Source: Candidatus Rifleibacteriota bacterium (lineage in GTDB: Bacteria; Riflebacteria; Ozemobacteria; Ozemobacterales; Ozemobacteraceae). From it: a DNA stretch of 34,869 nt. A program made the position numbers and the translations under genes. Positions 25,111 through 33,405 of this stretch are shown here, piece by piece. The stretch spans positions 1-34,869 of the forward strand of contig JAKQKW010000205.1 of assembly GCA_029560455.1 (NCBI GenBank), in the 5' to 3' direction. The notes under the pieces were generated by a model, which saw only the letters and a program-made list of their open reading frames with translations, was not told the DNA's origin and did no database searches. Within the stretch, counting starts at the first letter, position 1, and each line of letters starts with the position of its first letter.

Positions 25111-26716
25111 TAACGACAGAAACGATCTGCGTTCGAGAATCATCGGTCTGGGTGAGCGTTCTCACAAGAAAAGCTACTACCCTGAACTGATGAAAAAGCT
25201 CAAAGAGCTCGAGCGGTTTCGCGCCATTCTCGATCAGAGCAATGACTGCTTTTTCATGCTCAGTTTCCCCGAAGGACGACTCATCGAGTCTGGTATTACC
25301 GGGCGCGACATGTTTTTTCAACAAACCGAAGAAGGCATCGGTAAAAGCTTTATCGACCTGATTGTGCCAGCTCACCGTCGCCCGGTCGAAGACTTTTTCG
25401 CCGCCGCCGGTCGCTCGGAAAAAGACGAACTGACAGTCGAGGTCGATCTGGTCACCAGAAAAAGCGAAGAAATTCCCTTTGAAATCAAGCTGAAGAAGGT
25501 CAGTTTCGAAAACGAATTCTACTTTATTGCGGTTGCCCGCGATATTTCGTTTCGCCGTAAATCAGAAGAAAAGCTCATCGAAGCCCAGAAAATGGATTCG
25601 ATCGGCAATCTGGCTGCGGGTATCGCCCATGATTTTAACAACATGCTCTGCGGCATTATGGGTTTTTCAACGCTGATGCTGCGCAAAGAAAAAGACCCGG
25701 AAAACATTCTGTTTCTGCAGAACATCATCACCTGCGGCAAAAAAGCCGGTGATCTTACCTCGAAGCTGCTCGCTTTCGGGAGACGGGGCAAAAAAGTCGT
25801 TGAACCGGTTTCTCTGAACGAAATCGTTACCAACGTTGTGGCTCTGATACGGGGAAGCATCGACAAGGCCGACGAAATACTGGTCAGAACTCTTCTCTTT
25901 TCAGAATTGTGGCAGATTGAGGCCGATCCGGCCCAGATTACTCAGGTGGCGATGAATCTTTGCGTCAACGCACGCGAGGCGATCAGTGGCCGCGGCACCA
26001 TTACGGTTGCAACCAGAAATCTGCAGCGCCAGGATCTCAACATGGCTCAATACCCTGAACTTGCCGGTGAGAGATTTGTCGAACTCGTTGTTTCTGATAC
26101 CGGGCACGGCATCGATGAAAAGCTCAAGACCAGAATTTTTGAACCATTTTTTACGACCAAGCAGGATGGAGAAAAAAAAGGCACCGGGCTTGGTCTGGCG
26201 ATGGTTTATGGCATCGTGCGCAGCCATCGGGGCGCAATCGATCTGCAGTCTGAACCCGGCAAGGGTGCCACCTTTCGCATTATTTTCCCGGTGGCCGGTC
26301 AGGTCAGGGCCGAAGAAAAGCCTGAGCCGAAAGCGGTTCCCTGTTCAGGCGGCACAATTCTTGTTGTCGAAGACGAAAATTCGGTTCTGGTGATTCTCGA
26401 CGAAATTCTGCGAAAACTTGGCTATCAGACTCTTCTGGCTGCCGATGGCCGGCGCGCGGTCGAAGTATTTAAAGAGAATTCGGCCGCTATCGACGGGGTA
26501 ATCCTTGATATGCGCCTGCCGCTTCTGTCTGCTCGAGAAGTATTTCTTGAGATGCGAAGCATCAGGCCTGGCATTAAGGTGCTTCTGACAACCGGTTACG
26601 GCAACAACGTCGAGGCCCAGGAACTCGTCAGAATGGGCATAAATGGCATTCTGCTCAAACCATTCAATATGAAAGAGGTCGAGGCAATGGCTTACGATCT
26701 GGTAAAGAAGGCCTGA
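25094..26716 (+). CDS. Soluble hybrid histidine kinase (PAS-HisKA-HATPase-REC)
   Basis: This 540-aa protein has no TM segment. A helical N-terminus (ELMKKLKELERFRAILDQSN) leads into a PAS domain (about 45-155), HisKA with H179 in AAGIAHDFNN, HATPase (DTGHGID, EPFFTTK, KGTGLGLAM) and a C-terminal receiver (about 420-540) with phosphoacceptor D472 and K522-P. The start ATG lies inside the alcohol dehydrogenase gene, overlapping it by 17 bp, so translation is probably coupled. A soluble PAS kinase could read internal redox or a metabolite linked to alcohol metabolism. No output regulator is adjacent. Confidence 0.9.
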   Translation: MSEPSDNDRNDLRSRIIGLGERSHKKSYYPELMKKLKELERFRAILDQSNDCFFMLSFPEGRLIESGITGRDMFFQQTEEGIGKSFIDLIVPAHRRPVEDFFAAAGRSEKDELTVEVDLVTRKSEEIPFEIKLKKVSFENEFYFIAVARDISFRRKSEEKLIEAQKMDSIGNLAAGIAHDFNNMLCGIMGFSTLMLRKEKDPENILFLQNIITCGKKAGDLTSKLLAFGRRGKKVVEPVSLNEIVTNVVALIRGSIDKADEILVRTLLFSELWQIEADPAQITQVAMNLCVNAREAISGRGTITVATRNLQRQDLNMAQYPELAGERFVELVVSDTGHGIDEKLKTRIFEPFFTTKQDGEKKGTGLGLAMVYGIVRSHRGAIDLQSEPGKGATFRIIFPVAGQVRAEEKPEPKAVPCSGGTILVVEDENSVLVILDEILRKLGYQTLLAADGRRAVEVFKENSAAIDGVILDMRLPLLSAREVFLEMRSIRPGIKVLLTTGYGNNVEAQELVRMGINGILLKPFNMKEVEAMAYDLVKKA

Positions 26717-26734
26717 CAGTTTAGCTCGGGTTTT

Positions 26735-27448
26735 CTACAGACCAAGCCATTTGACGGCAGCCTGAAATACCATGACCATGGCGATTGTGGCGACCAGAAA
26801 AGCCATTACGCCGGCAAAGGTTTTGAGAAAATCGATGAACGAGTCAATGCCGCGGTGCTCAACGGCGTAGAATTCAAAGTTCTCGTATGTGTTTCTGGCC
26901 CGGGCTATTTTTTCGGCCGGTATTTCAAAAAAACTGGCGCCGGTGATATCAGCAATTTTAGCTGCTGACGCGAGCATTTTGCAGCGGTCTTCGCTTTTTT
27001 CATCGTCGCTGAGAGCGAAAACTCTGCCCTGTTTATCGAGAGCGAGAATTCTGTAGGTCCACCATACGTGGCTTTTGTTACGGTTTTGTTGCCCGCTTAC
27101 CGTTATCGCGGCAAGTTCGGAAAAGCTGCGGAACAGACTGACCCTTTTTATGAAGAAAAACTTGAAATGGTAAAAGAGGCGGCGGGTCGGCAGATCGAGA
27201 ATGTAAAAGTTATCGGTGTGTTTTTTCAGGCTCCAGAAAAGCAGCGTGAATATGATACCGATGCTGAACATTGAAACCGAAAAACCGGTTCTTCCATCTT
27301 GAATCATTGCAATTATGCCGTTGAAGAGAACAAAACCCGCGCCGACCAGAAGCCAGAAAAACAGCTTTTCAAGCGGTGTCTGAATCTCAAGTTTTATCTG
27401 GGTGGGTTTTTCAGGCTCTTCACCAGACTGAATTTCTTTATCATTCAT
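26735..27448 (-). CDS. Membrane protein of unknown function
   Basis: With ATG 27448 the product is about 237 aa. A TTG start at 27487 would add 13 residues, and neither start has a strong ribosome-binding site. After a polar, Glu-rich N-terminus come two TM helices (about 28-50 and 57-75), a cytoplasmic-looking middle region (about 80-195) with an NFYILDLPTRRLFYHFK segment, and a C-terminal TM helix (about 208-232). The middle region resembles the general type of membrane-anchored PH-like domains, but I cannot assign a family. It is convergent with the hybrid kinase and divergent from the MFS permease. Confidence 0.65.
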   Translation of the reverse strand: MNDKEIQSGEEPEKPTQIKLEIQTPLEKLFFWLLVGAGFVLFNGIIAMIQDGRTGFSVSMFSIGIIFTLLFWSLKKHTDNFYILDLPTRRLFYHFKFFFIKRVSLFRSFSELAAITVSGQQNRNKSHVWWTYRILALDKQGRVFALSDDEKSEDRCKMLASAAKIADITGASFFEIPAEKIARARNTYENFEFYAVEHRGIDSFIDFLKTFAGVMAFLVATIAMVMVFQAAVKWLGL

Positions 27449-27586
27449 GGCCTTACCCGTCTCCTGACTTGTGTCTGAAAACCACAAAACTGTTCTGCCA
27501 CCTGACGGCGGTTTCTGATATATTCATTCTATTAATCCGCTATTGCCGGTTTATTTGTCAACAGTTTTACAGGAAAGCAGAACCAT

Positions 27587-28879
27587 ATGGAAAACGGATC
27601 CGTTGCAGAAAAGAAAACCACCGGTAACCCCTGGCTCTTTGTGCCGTCGCTGTTCTTTCTCGAAGGCATACCTTATTTTATCGTCAGCACCATTTCGGTG
27701 ACCATGTTCAAGCGCCTCGGCATTTCGAACGCCGAAATCGGCCTCTGGACAAGCCTGATCACCTGGCCCTGGATTCTCAAAATGCTCTGGGGCCCGCTGG
27801 TTGAATCGACCTCAACGAAACGTAAATGGATCGTCGGCACGCAGATCCTTGCTATTGTCGCCATGCTCTGCGTCTCGATGACGATTAACATGGAAAACTT
27901 TCTGACGCCGACGCTTGTGGTTCTGACGATTCTGGCGTTTCTTTCTGCCACCCATGATATTGCCGCCGACGGCTTTTACATTCTCGCTCTTTCGCCCGAA
28001 GACCAGGCCTATTTCGTCGGTATCCGCGGCACGGCGTATCGACTTGCCAACGTTTTCTGCAACGGCGGCCTGATTTATCTGGCGGGAACCTTTGAATCGG
28101 CGCCGGGCGCCCTGATCCCGATCGCGTGGCGCAACGTGCTGATCGTCGCGGCACTGGTCTACCTGTTTTTTATCGTTGTGGGTTATCTGGCAATGCCGAA
28201 GCCGCGCAAAGACGCTGATAAGCAGGAGTCGTTTCCATTTAAAGAAGCTTTTACCGAATACTTTTCGCAGGCGAAGCTGCCGATCGTGCTTGGTTTCATT
28301 CTACTCTACCGCTTTGGCGAATCGATGGTCAGCAAAATGTCGAATCCATTTCTCATCGATACGGTCGAAAAGGGCGGGCTGGGTATGACCACTTCTGAAG
28401 TCGGCTTTGTGACCGGCGTTGTCGGGGTCGTGGCACTGACGCTGGGCGGCATTATCGGCGGCATGGTCATTTCGAAATACGGCATCAAGAAGTCATTGTG
28501 GCCGATGGTGCTGGCGATGAACGTGCCGAATCTGCTCTATATCTGGGCTGCAACCGTGCAGCCGGCCAAAATCTGGGTCACTCTGATCGTCGGCTGCGAC
28601 CAGTTTGGTTACGGCTTTGGCTTTGCGGCCTACATGGTTTATCTGATGTTCATCACCCAGGATTCGAAATACCCGACTGCGCATTACGCAATTTCGACCG
28701 GTCTTATGGCGCTTGGCGCAATGACTGCTGGTATTACCAGCGGTTATGTGCAGCAGAGCACCGGCTATGTCGGTTTCTTTATCGCAACCCTGGTGCTGGC
28801 AACCCCGGGAATCCTGCTTCTGCCGTTTCTGCCGCTCGAAAAAGAAGACCTGCACATCGCCCCGGTCGATATTGACTGA
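27587..28879 (+). CDS. AmpG-like major facilitator superfamily permease
   Basis: This 430-aa protein has about 12 hydrophobic helices. The N-terminal block FFLEGIPYFIVS, followed by LGISNAEIGLWTSLITWPWILKMLWGPLVE, matches the AmpG/acetyl-CoA-transporter branch of the MFS, including the WxPLxD/E-like signature between helices 2 and 3. AmpG imports anhydromuropeptides for wall recycling and beta-lactamase induction. Substrate assignment here is by family resemblance only. A related import role would fit the envelope hydrolases in this window, though they are several kilobases away. The AGGA ribosome-binding site is 12 bases from the ATG, which is long. Confidence 0.75.
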   Translation: MENGSVAEKKTTGNPWLFVPSLFFLEGIPYFIVSTISVTMFKRLGISNAEIGLWTSLITWPWILKMLWGPLVESTSTKRKWIVGTQILAIVAMLCVSMTINMENFLTPTLVVLTILAFLSATHDIAADGFYILALSPEDQAYFVGIRGTAYRLANVFCNGGLIYLAGTFESAPGALIPIAWRNVLIVAALVYLFFIVVGYLAMPKPRKDADKQESFPFKEAFTEYFSQAKLPIVLGFILLYRFGESMVSKMSNPFLIDTVEKGGLGMTTSEVGFVTGVVGVVALTLGGIIGGMVISKYGIKKSLWPMVLAMNVPNLLYIWAATVQPAKIWVTLIVGCDQFGYGFGFAAYMVYLMFITQDSKYPTAHYAISTGLMALGAMTAGITSGYVQQSTGYVGFFIATLVLATPGILLLPFLPLEKEDLHIAPVDID

Positions 28880-28926
28880 AACTGGCCTGATTGCTGGCAG
28901 AGTTTTGTTTTTCGGGAGAGTAGTTT

Positions 28927-29502
28927 TTATTTGCCGGTCTGCTGTTTGAGCTGGCGGATTTCGGTTTCGAGTTTTTCTTTTGCGGCGGTCATTTTGCGCA
29001 GGTCATCCTTGAGCTTGTCTATGAGCGCCTGCGACTGCAGGGTGCTGCTTTCGATCATCATTTTTTCCTGCTGCAGTCTTTCGACTTCGTCTTTCAGGCG
29101 GGTGTTTTCTGCTTTTAGATCAGGTTCTGAACCGGAGCCGGAAGCAGAGACTGATTCTTCGTTTTTCTGATCTTCAGAGGGCAATGGTTCTTTTCTTGCC
29201 TGCCAGGCGGTGGTGCTTTTCTTTTCTTCTTTTGGAGGGGCAGGAGCGTCGAGTTTTACGTTGATGATACTCGTCCAGCCGGTGCGGCCATCTTTCAGCT
29301 GTATCTTCAGCCACTTTTCGCCCTGGCGTTCGAGAACGGTGAATTCTTCGCCGGCTGTCGAAGAAAAGAGAAGTTTCGCTTTGCTGTCGGGCTTTTCTCT
29401 GACGTTACCTTCAGAATCAAGAAATCTGCCGGTCTGGGCGGCGTTAAGACCTGCGGTAAACATTAAAGCGGCAAAGGCCAGCGCCATGCAAGGTTTTCTC
29501 AT
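28927..29502 (-). CDS. Secreted SH3-domain protein with C-terminal coiled coil
   Basis: This 191-aa protein starts at ATG 29502 behind AAGGAG. It has a signal peptide (about 1-22), a bacterial SH3 domain (about 25-84: GNVREKPDSKAKLL, then GRTGWTSI), a charged Ser/Glu linker (about 88-128), and a coiled coil (about 128-188) with heptad Leu spacing. Bacterial SH3 domains bind peptidoglycan or protein partners in the periplasm. The layout is similar to TseB/YgiM-type SH3 proteins but lacks their TM anchor. The SprA-type gene lies 32 bp upstream on the same strand. Confidence 0.82.
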   Translation of the reverse strand: MRKPCMALAFAALMFTAGLNAAQTGRFLDSEGNVREKPDSKAKLLFSSTAGEEFTVLERQGEKWLKIQLKDGRTGWTSIINVKLDAPAPPKEEKKSTTAWQARKEPLPSEDQKNEESVSASGSGSEPDLKAENTRLKDEVERLQQEKMMIESSTLQSQALIDKLKDDLRKMTAAKEKLETEIRQLKQQTGK

Positions 29503-29534
29503 TCGATTCTCCTTATTCTCTTATTATGCCTTTT

Positions 29535-30236
29535 TCAGGCCTTGATATCGATTTTCGGGGCTGTTTTTCTGTTGCCGTCTTCAGATTCTTCGCTTTTTTC
29601 GGTCTGCAGCTCGACGCGCGCCTGTGCCTGGGCCCTGTTGGCTGCTGCGGCGACGGAGCGGTCCTGGGATGACGGGTTTTTGGGGGCGAGCGCCGCCCGT
29701 TTCACCACTTCCATTTTTTCGATGGTGGCCTGCGGGTCATCAGGAACCTCTGAAGTATCTATCTGCACTTCACCGCCAACAGCGTAGCGCTTGCCGTCAG
29801 GCCCGGTCTTGTATTCAAAGCTGGCACCGCCCTGAACATATTGCCCACCGGCGGCGACGTGTGCGGCTTCGTGGGCGCGCACCTCGCGATCGGTGCGTTT
29901 AAGTTCGTTGATGACTGCCAGTTCTTCGGGGTCGTGTTCCTTTGCCGGGTTGCCGGATGTTGCTTTCGTGTCTTTTTTCTGGTCTTTGCCGGCACTGTCG
30001 TCTGGAATTCTGCCGGAGGAATTTTCTTTGCCGGCGGTTTCTGGTTTTTGTATGCCTGCGGCATCCGATGGTTCTGGCATTGCTGACGGGCTGAGAATTT
30101 GTGCGGCAGCATTTTCGGGTAAAGCCCTGCTTTCAGACGGATTTTTGTTCGTCTGATATGAATTTTTCGGCAGCTCGTTTCTGGTAATTTTCACTGTTTT
30201 TACCCGTGCAGCAGATACATTGAGCAGCTGAAGCAT
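29535..30236 (-). CDS. SprA-related putative metalloprotease
   Basis: In this 233-aa protein the first 100 residues are low-complexity and rich in Pro, Lys, Asp and Ser. Residues about 105-220 form the conserved domain of the SprA-related/CJM1_0395 family: EVRAHEAAHVAAGGQYVQGG with a HExxH motif (H122, E123, H126), then GPDGKRYAVGGEV and an Ala/Arg-rich helix (VAAAANRAQAQARVELQ). The HExxH suggests a zinc metalloprotease. Biochemistry for the family is not established as far as I know. There is no signal peptide. The start at 30236 lacks a clear ribosome-binding site, so the true N-terminus may be shorter. Confidence 0.8.
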   Translation of the reverse strand: MLQLLNVSAARVKTVKITRNELPKNSYQTNKNPSESRALPENAAAQILSPSAMPEPSDAAGIQKPETAGKENSSGRIPDDSAGKDQKKDTKATSGNPAKEHDPEELAVINELKRTDREVRAHEAAHVAAGGQYVQGGASFEYKTGPDGKRYAVGGEVQIDTSEVPDDPQATIEKMEVVKRAALAPKNPSSQDRSVAAAANRAQAQARVELQTEKSEESEDGNRKTAPKIDIKA

Positions 30237-30318
30237 CAGCGCCCATCATTGTCCTGTACAATTTTAACATACTTTTTCATCTCTCAGAAAGTCCCCACCC
30301 GGTTTTGCCGGTAGCGAA

Positions 30319-30341
30319 AGACCCGCGCTGTGCGCGGGTCT
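30319..30341 (-). terminator. Hairpin downstream of the first phasin-like gene
   Basis: AGACCCGCGC-TGT-GCGCGGGTCT is a perfect 10-bp stem about 77 bp beyond the stop codon. On the minus strand it ends in TCTTTCG, a weak T-tract. It also separates this gene from the SprA-type gene. Confidence 0.55.
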
Positions 30342-30417
30342 GAAGGCACCTGATTTTTTTGTCGGGAAGGAACTCTGTCAGGAGCTGTTATCACTGCTGA
30401 CAGTTAATTGTAAAAGC

Positions 30418-30744
30418 TTACTGACCGGCTTTCTGGGTTTTCGGGGTCAGATTCTTCATGGTTTCTTCATAAATTTTCTGAAAGCGGGTGTTGAACTTTT
30501 CAACGCCGGTTTTGAAAACGGCTTTCATTTCATCGTTGCCTTTGATGGTGTTGTTATAGATTTCGTGCATGATTTCGGCATTGCGGTTCATGTGTTCGAA
30601 GAACATTTCCATGTTCTTTCTGGTGTGGCCGCTCTGCTGTTCGAGGGTAGCGTTCCAGAACTTGTTCATAACCGAAAAATTTTCGTTCATGAGCTGAGCG
30701 TATTCGTTTGAGAATTCCATCCATTTGTTAGTGTTGTTAGTCAT
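30418..30744 (-). CDS. Phasin-like granule protein, paralogue 1
   Basis: The start is ATG 30744 with AGGAG eight bases upstream; an upstream in-frame start is ignored because it precedes this site. The 108-aa protein is entirely helical and polar/amphipathic, has no signal peptide, and is rich in Asn, Met and Phe. Length and composition (MNKFWNATLEQ, KFNTRFQKIYEE) resemble short phasins, which coat polyhydroxyalkanoate granules, but the match is by character rather than a strict motif. It is about 83% identical (18 differences in 108) to the protein encoded at 33784-34110. The promoter is well defined. Confidence 0.6.
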   Translation of the reverse strand: MTNNTNKWMEFSNEYAQLMNENFSVMNKFWNATLEQQSGHTRKNMEMFFEHMNRNAEIMHEIYNNTIKGNDEMKAVFKTGVEKFNTRFQKIYEETMKNLTPKTQKAGQ

Positions 30745-30803
30745 TTTAAAACTCCTGTTGAAGTATTGATTTCGATTTTTCCGCATCGCTGCGTTGCAAA
30801 ATT

Positions 30804-30832
30804 AATATAACAAAATTGCTGCAACGCGTCAA
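30804..30832 (-). promoter_or_regulatory. Promoter of phasin-like gene 1, with TTGCTGCAA site
   Basis: On the minus strand: TTGACG, a 17-bp spacer, TATATT. The spacer contains the quasi-palindrome TTGCAGCAA (plus-strand 30816-30824 TTGCTGCAA), conserved at the same place in the second copy. TGC/GCA palindromes of this sort are known operators of PhaR-type regulators of polyhydroxyalkanoate genes. Confidence 0.7.
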
Positions 30833-31193
30833 GAAAAAGTTTTTATTTTTGGAGCAGTGCAGAAAATTCTTTTCTGACGGGGGTTTTGGCAAATTTTTAC
30901 CGGTCAATCATGTGGATTGAAGTTAAAATTTTAATTGTGCCGGTGCGCAGAATTTCTTTGTCTTTTTTGAGGCGGCAGGCTCACTATTTTCGCGCGTTTA
31001 TGTCGCGGATACAGATGGGGATCTAAACTCTCATCAATAAGATTCCCGCGCCTGCGCCCTTCGGAGGCACAAGCGCGGGAATTACAGACAAGCTGCGTTG
31101 ATTTTGCAAGACTGCCGGATGCAAACAGAAGCAGCCATACCCGAGTTGCAGATTCATTGCCGGCGTGTCGGTCGGGCTTTGGCTATACAGAAT
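30833..31193. other. Intergenic region with no gene recognised
   Basis: This is AT-rich next to the phasin promoter (30833-30860), which may be an UP element. Apart from the palindromic motif at 31042-31082 I see no gene or RNA here. Confidence 0.5.
31042..31082. repeat. CGCGGGAAT intergenic motif, inverted pair (copies 3 and 4)
   Basis: ATTCCCGCG (31042-31050) and CGCGGGAAT (31074-31082) form a perfect 9-bp inverted repeat around a 23-base loop that itself has weak pairing. It could be a REP-like element or a terminator for the ric gene, whose stop codon is about 110 bp away. Confidence 0.55.
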
Positions 31194-31931
31194 TCAACAG
31201 TGGTTGGTTGCGCAGGTTTTTCCGGTTCGTCTTTGTTCTTCGAGGGCGATAGCCGCCGGGAAAAGTATGGTGTTTTCTTTGTGAATGTGGCGGTGCAGGT
31301 CGTGTTCAAGATTCTGCAGTTGAGCAAAGAGGGTCTGCATACTTCTGCATGCCCATTCCGGCGCCTGATAGTTATCGGTGAGGCGGCGTAGATTCTGCAG
31401 CAGCTCACTGGCATCGTCGTGTTCTACAAGCATCTGTCTGATCGGGTTGCCGACCGAACCGCAATGAAAAGCGGGTACGGAATTGCTGCCCTCAAGCTCT
31501 CGAATCATCGGAAAAAGGATCTGTTCTTCTTTGGCCAGATGATTCATCAGTTCGGCCTGCAATGAAGAAACTCCCTGTAAAACCTGGTGCAGGCGCTGGT
31601 CTTTGGCTCCATGCGTTTCTGCGACGCGCCCGGCCAGGCTTATCAACTCAGGAAGTTCGCGATAGAGATAAGCATGATGTGTTTGCTCGATATGGTTGGC
31701 CAGCTCGGTCAGTGTCATTTTCAGGAGTTCTGTCTGTACCTGATCTTCTGTTGCCGGCGAATTTTCGATTTCGCTGAGAATGACTGCGGGGTCAAGGCCT
31801 TTTTCCCGGCAGGCTTCGGCAAGAGGCCTGGCGCCATGGCAGCAATAATCGATGTGGTAACGTTCAAAAAGTTTCCAGAGAGAGGGGTTGATGGCCACAA
31901 TTTCGCCGACCGATTGATTCAGGTTAAACAT
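31194..31931 (-). CDS. ric: Ric/ScdA/YtfE-type di-iron protein for Fe-S repair
   Basis: The start is ATG 31931, with AGGAG upstream, giving 245 aa. The N-terminal ScdA_N/DUF542 domain (about 1-60) has the paired cysteines YHIDYCCHG. The hemerythrin-like domain (about 78-235) supplies His/Glu ligands in ANHIEQTHH, MNHLAKEEQILFPMI, LVEHDDASELL and HRHIHKENTILFP. These proteins repair iron-sulfur clusters damaged by nitric oxide or oxidants. A 15-bp perfect inverted repeat lies immediately upstream of the ribosome-binding site, so the gene is probably under repression. A CATNHC tail adds two cysteines. Confidence 0.92.
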   Translation of the reverse strand: MFNLNQSVGEIVAINPSLWKLFERYHIDYCCHGARPLAEACREKGLDPAVILSEIENSPATEDQVQTELLKMTLTELANHIEQTHHAYLYRELPELISLAGRVAETHGAKDQRLHQVLQGVSSLQAELMNHLAKEEQILFPMIRELEGSNSVPAFHCGSVGNPIRQMLVEHDDASELLQNLRRLTDNYQAPEWACRSMQTLFAQLQNLEHDLHRHIHKENTILFPAAIALEEQRRTGKTCATNHC

Positions 31932-31940
31932 AAACGCTCC

Positions 31941-31977
31941 TTTTTTAGTATCATTTAATTTGAATGATACTAAAAAA
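31941..31977. promoter_or_regulatory. Perfect 15-bp inverted repeat at the ric promoter
   Basis: TTTTTTAGTATCATT (31941-31955), a 7-base spacer, then AATGATACTAAAAAA (31963-31977). It ends right at the GGAG ribosome-binding site and covers the predicted -10 box. It is a strong operator candidate for a dimeric regulator. The half-site spacing differs from the usual NsrR site. Confidence 0.75.
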
Positions 31978-31991
31978 GAATCAAATTGCAA
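31964..31991 (-). promoter_or_regulatory. Probable ric promoter
   Basis: On the minus strand: TTGCAA (31986-31991), a 16-bp spacer, TATCAT (31964-31969). The -10 box lies inside the inverted repeat, so regulator binding there would block RNA polymerase. Confidence 0.4.
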
Positions 31992-32031
31992 GCTTTTTTT
32001 GCGTCGATGTCGGAAACCTTTTCAACAGGGC

Positions 32032-33405
32032 TTATTTAAACGTTTCTTTGAGAAAATCGCTGGTCAGACCGAGTCGTGTCACGCCTTCAAGCCAGATATG
32101 AACCGCTTCTTCGGAGCTGCGGCTGCGCAGCTCTTCGGCCGGTGTGATGCGTTCATCGTCACCAGGGTAGTGGTTCAACAGAAAATTGCGGATTTTTCCG
32201 ACGACGAAAGTATTCTGTTCGATAAAACCGCCATGGGCGGCATTTTTAACTTTAAGCAGCCGGCAGTCGGGTATACCTTCATACATGACCTCGGCATACT
32301 CCGGCGGGCAGATAAAATCGGTTTCGCCGACAACCACAAGCGTCGGTGCTTTGATCTGGCCAAGGCGGCTGATGACGTTGAAGCCTGAAAAGTGGGTGAT
32401 ATTGTAATCTTTCATAAAATCCAGTCTGGGCTGGAAAATGCGCTCGCTGGCCCAGGCTTTGGTCCAGGGTGAACTGTCAGCGGCTGAACTTATGCCCTTC
32501 TGGTCAAGCATTTCGATGCCCTGCACCACCAGGATGGAGACCGGCAGCGTACTGTAGGCGGCCCGGCTGGCCATTTCCCTGGCCGGGGCGAGAATGGCGT
32601 CGAGAATGGCTGACTGGCCATTCTGCGCGATCTGCAGTGCCATCGTCGCCATGGCGATCTGGCCTCTCAGAGAATAGGTATATGGCAGGCAGAGTGTGAG
32701 AAAGTCATTTGAGGTCAGATTGTAACCGTAGGCGTTGGATACTTCGCCGTTGTCGAACTTTTCGATGCAGGTGTTCATGTTCTCTTCGACTCCGGGAAGC
32801 ACCTCTTCGAGTGCGGTCAGGCCGTTCGACATATTGATGTGCATGTTGGTGAAATAGGCGTTGCTCGGGGTCGAATCATGGATTATCAGCTTCGAAACAT
32901 TTGCCGGATACATGATGGCGTAGGTCAGTGCCACCGCGCCGCCGTAAGATTCACCGAGCACCGCGATCTGCTTCTTTTTGATGACGTTTTTGCGCAGTTC
33001 TTCGATGTCGCGGCAGATATCGGGGGTGCCGTAAGTGCGATAATTGCGGGTGCTGAGGTTGGTGTAGCTGAGACCGGCTGAATTGCCGGTGCCGCGCTGG
33101 TCGAAGTAGTAAATGTCGAAATGCGTGCGCAGGGCCGAGAACCAGTCGCGGTTATAACCGGTGCCATTGGGCTGATGAAAGCTGTCGTGCGGCATGCCGG
33201 GGCCGCCATTGATCATGACGATCGCTTCTGGCGCGACACCGGTGGCTTTGAGTTTTTCCCAGTAGATGCTGATTTTCTGAGTGCCGGCATACGAATAATT
33301 CTCGGGGACAGTAATTGTACCCCACTCATAGTCGCGCGGGTGCGGAATGGCACCGGGGCAGGCACCGGCGACGAGAAGCAGCAGACCCAGAAGCAGCTTT
33401 TTCAT
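32032..33405 (-). CDS. Secreted alpha/beta hydrolase, prolyl iminopeptidase-like (S33)
   Basis: This 457-aa protein starts at ATG 33405 with GAGG eight bases upstream. It has an N-terminal signal peptide (about 1-19; GAC could be a poor lipobox). The hydrolase domain shows MINGGPG (oxyanion region), FDQRGTGNS, the nucleophile elbow GESYGG (S153), the acid D363 (GETDFICPP) and H391 (NAAHGGF). GGPG plus DQRGxGxS is typical of peptidase family S33 (prolyl aminopeptidases and TAP-like exopeptidases). It is longer than cytoplasmic prolyl iminopeptidases (about 310 aa) and exported, so it probably releases N-terminal amino acids from peptides outside the cytoplasm. Confidence 0.86.
   Translation of the reverse strand: MKKLLLGLLLLVAGACPGAIPHPRDYEWGTITVPENYSYAGTQKISIYWEKLKATGVAPEAIVMINGGPGMPHDSFHQPNGTGYNRDWFSALRTHFDIYYFDQRGTGNSAGLSYTNLSTRNYRTYGTPDICRDIEELRKNVIKKKQIAVLGESYGGAVALTYAIMYPANVSKLIIHDSTPSNAYFTNMHINMSNGLTALEEVLPGVEENMNTCIEKFDNGEVSNAYGYNLTSNDFLTLCLPYTYSLRGQIAMATMALQIAQNGQSAILDAILAPAREMASRAAYSTLPVSILVVQGIEMLDQKGISSAADSSPWTKAWASERIFQPRLDFMKDYNITHFSGFNVISRLGQIKAPTLVVVGETDFICPPEYAEVMYEGIPDCRLLKVKNAAHGGFIEQNTFVVGKIRNFLLNHYPGDDERITPAEELRSRSSEEAVHIWLEGVTRLGLTSDFLKETFK

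Noticed and set aside
31941..31977. Calling the ric inverted repeat an NsrR box
   Set aside because: The half-site order is partly similar but the spacer between ATT and AAT is 7 bases, against about 3 in the classical NsrR palindrome.
32469..32699. Pro/Arg/Trp-rich plus-strand frame opposite the S33 hydrolase
   Set aside because: Composition bias arises from reading the complement of a coding region.
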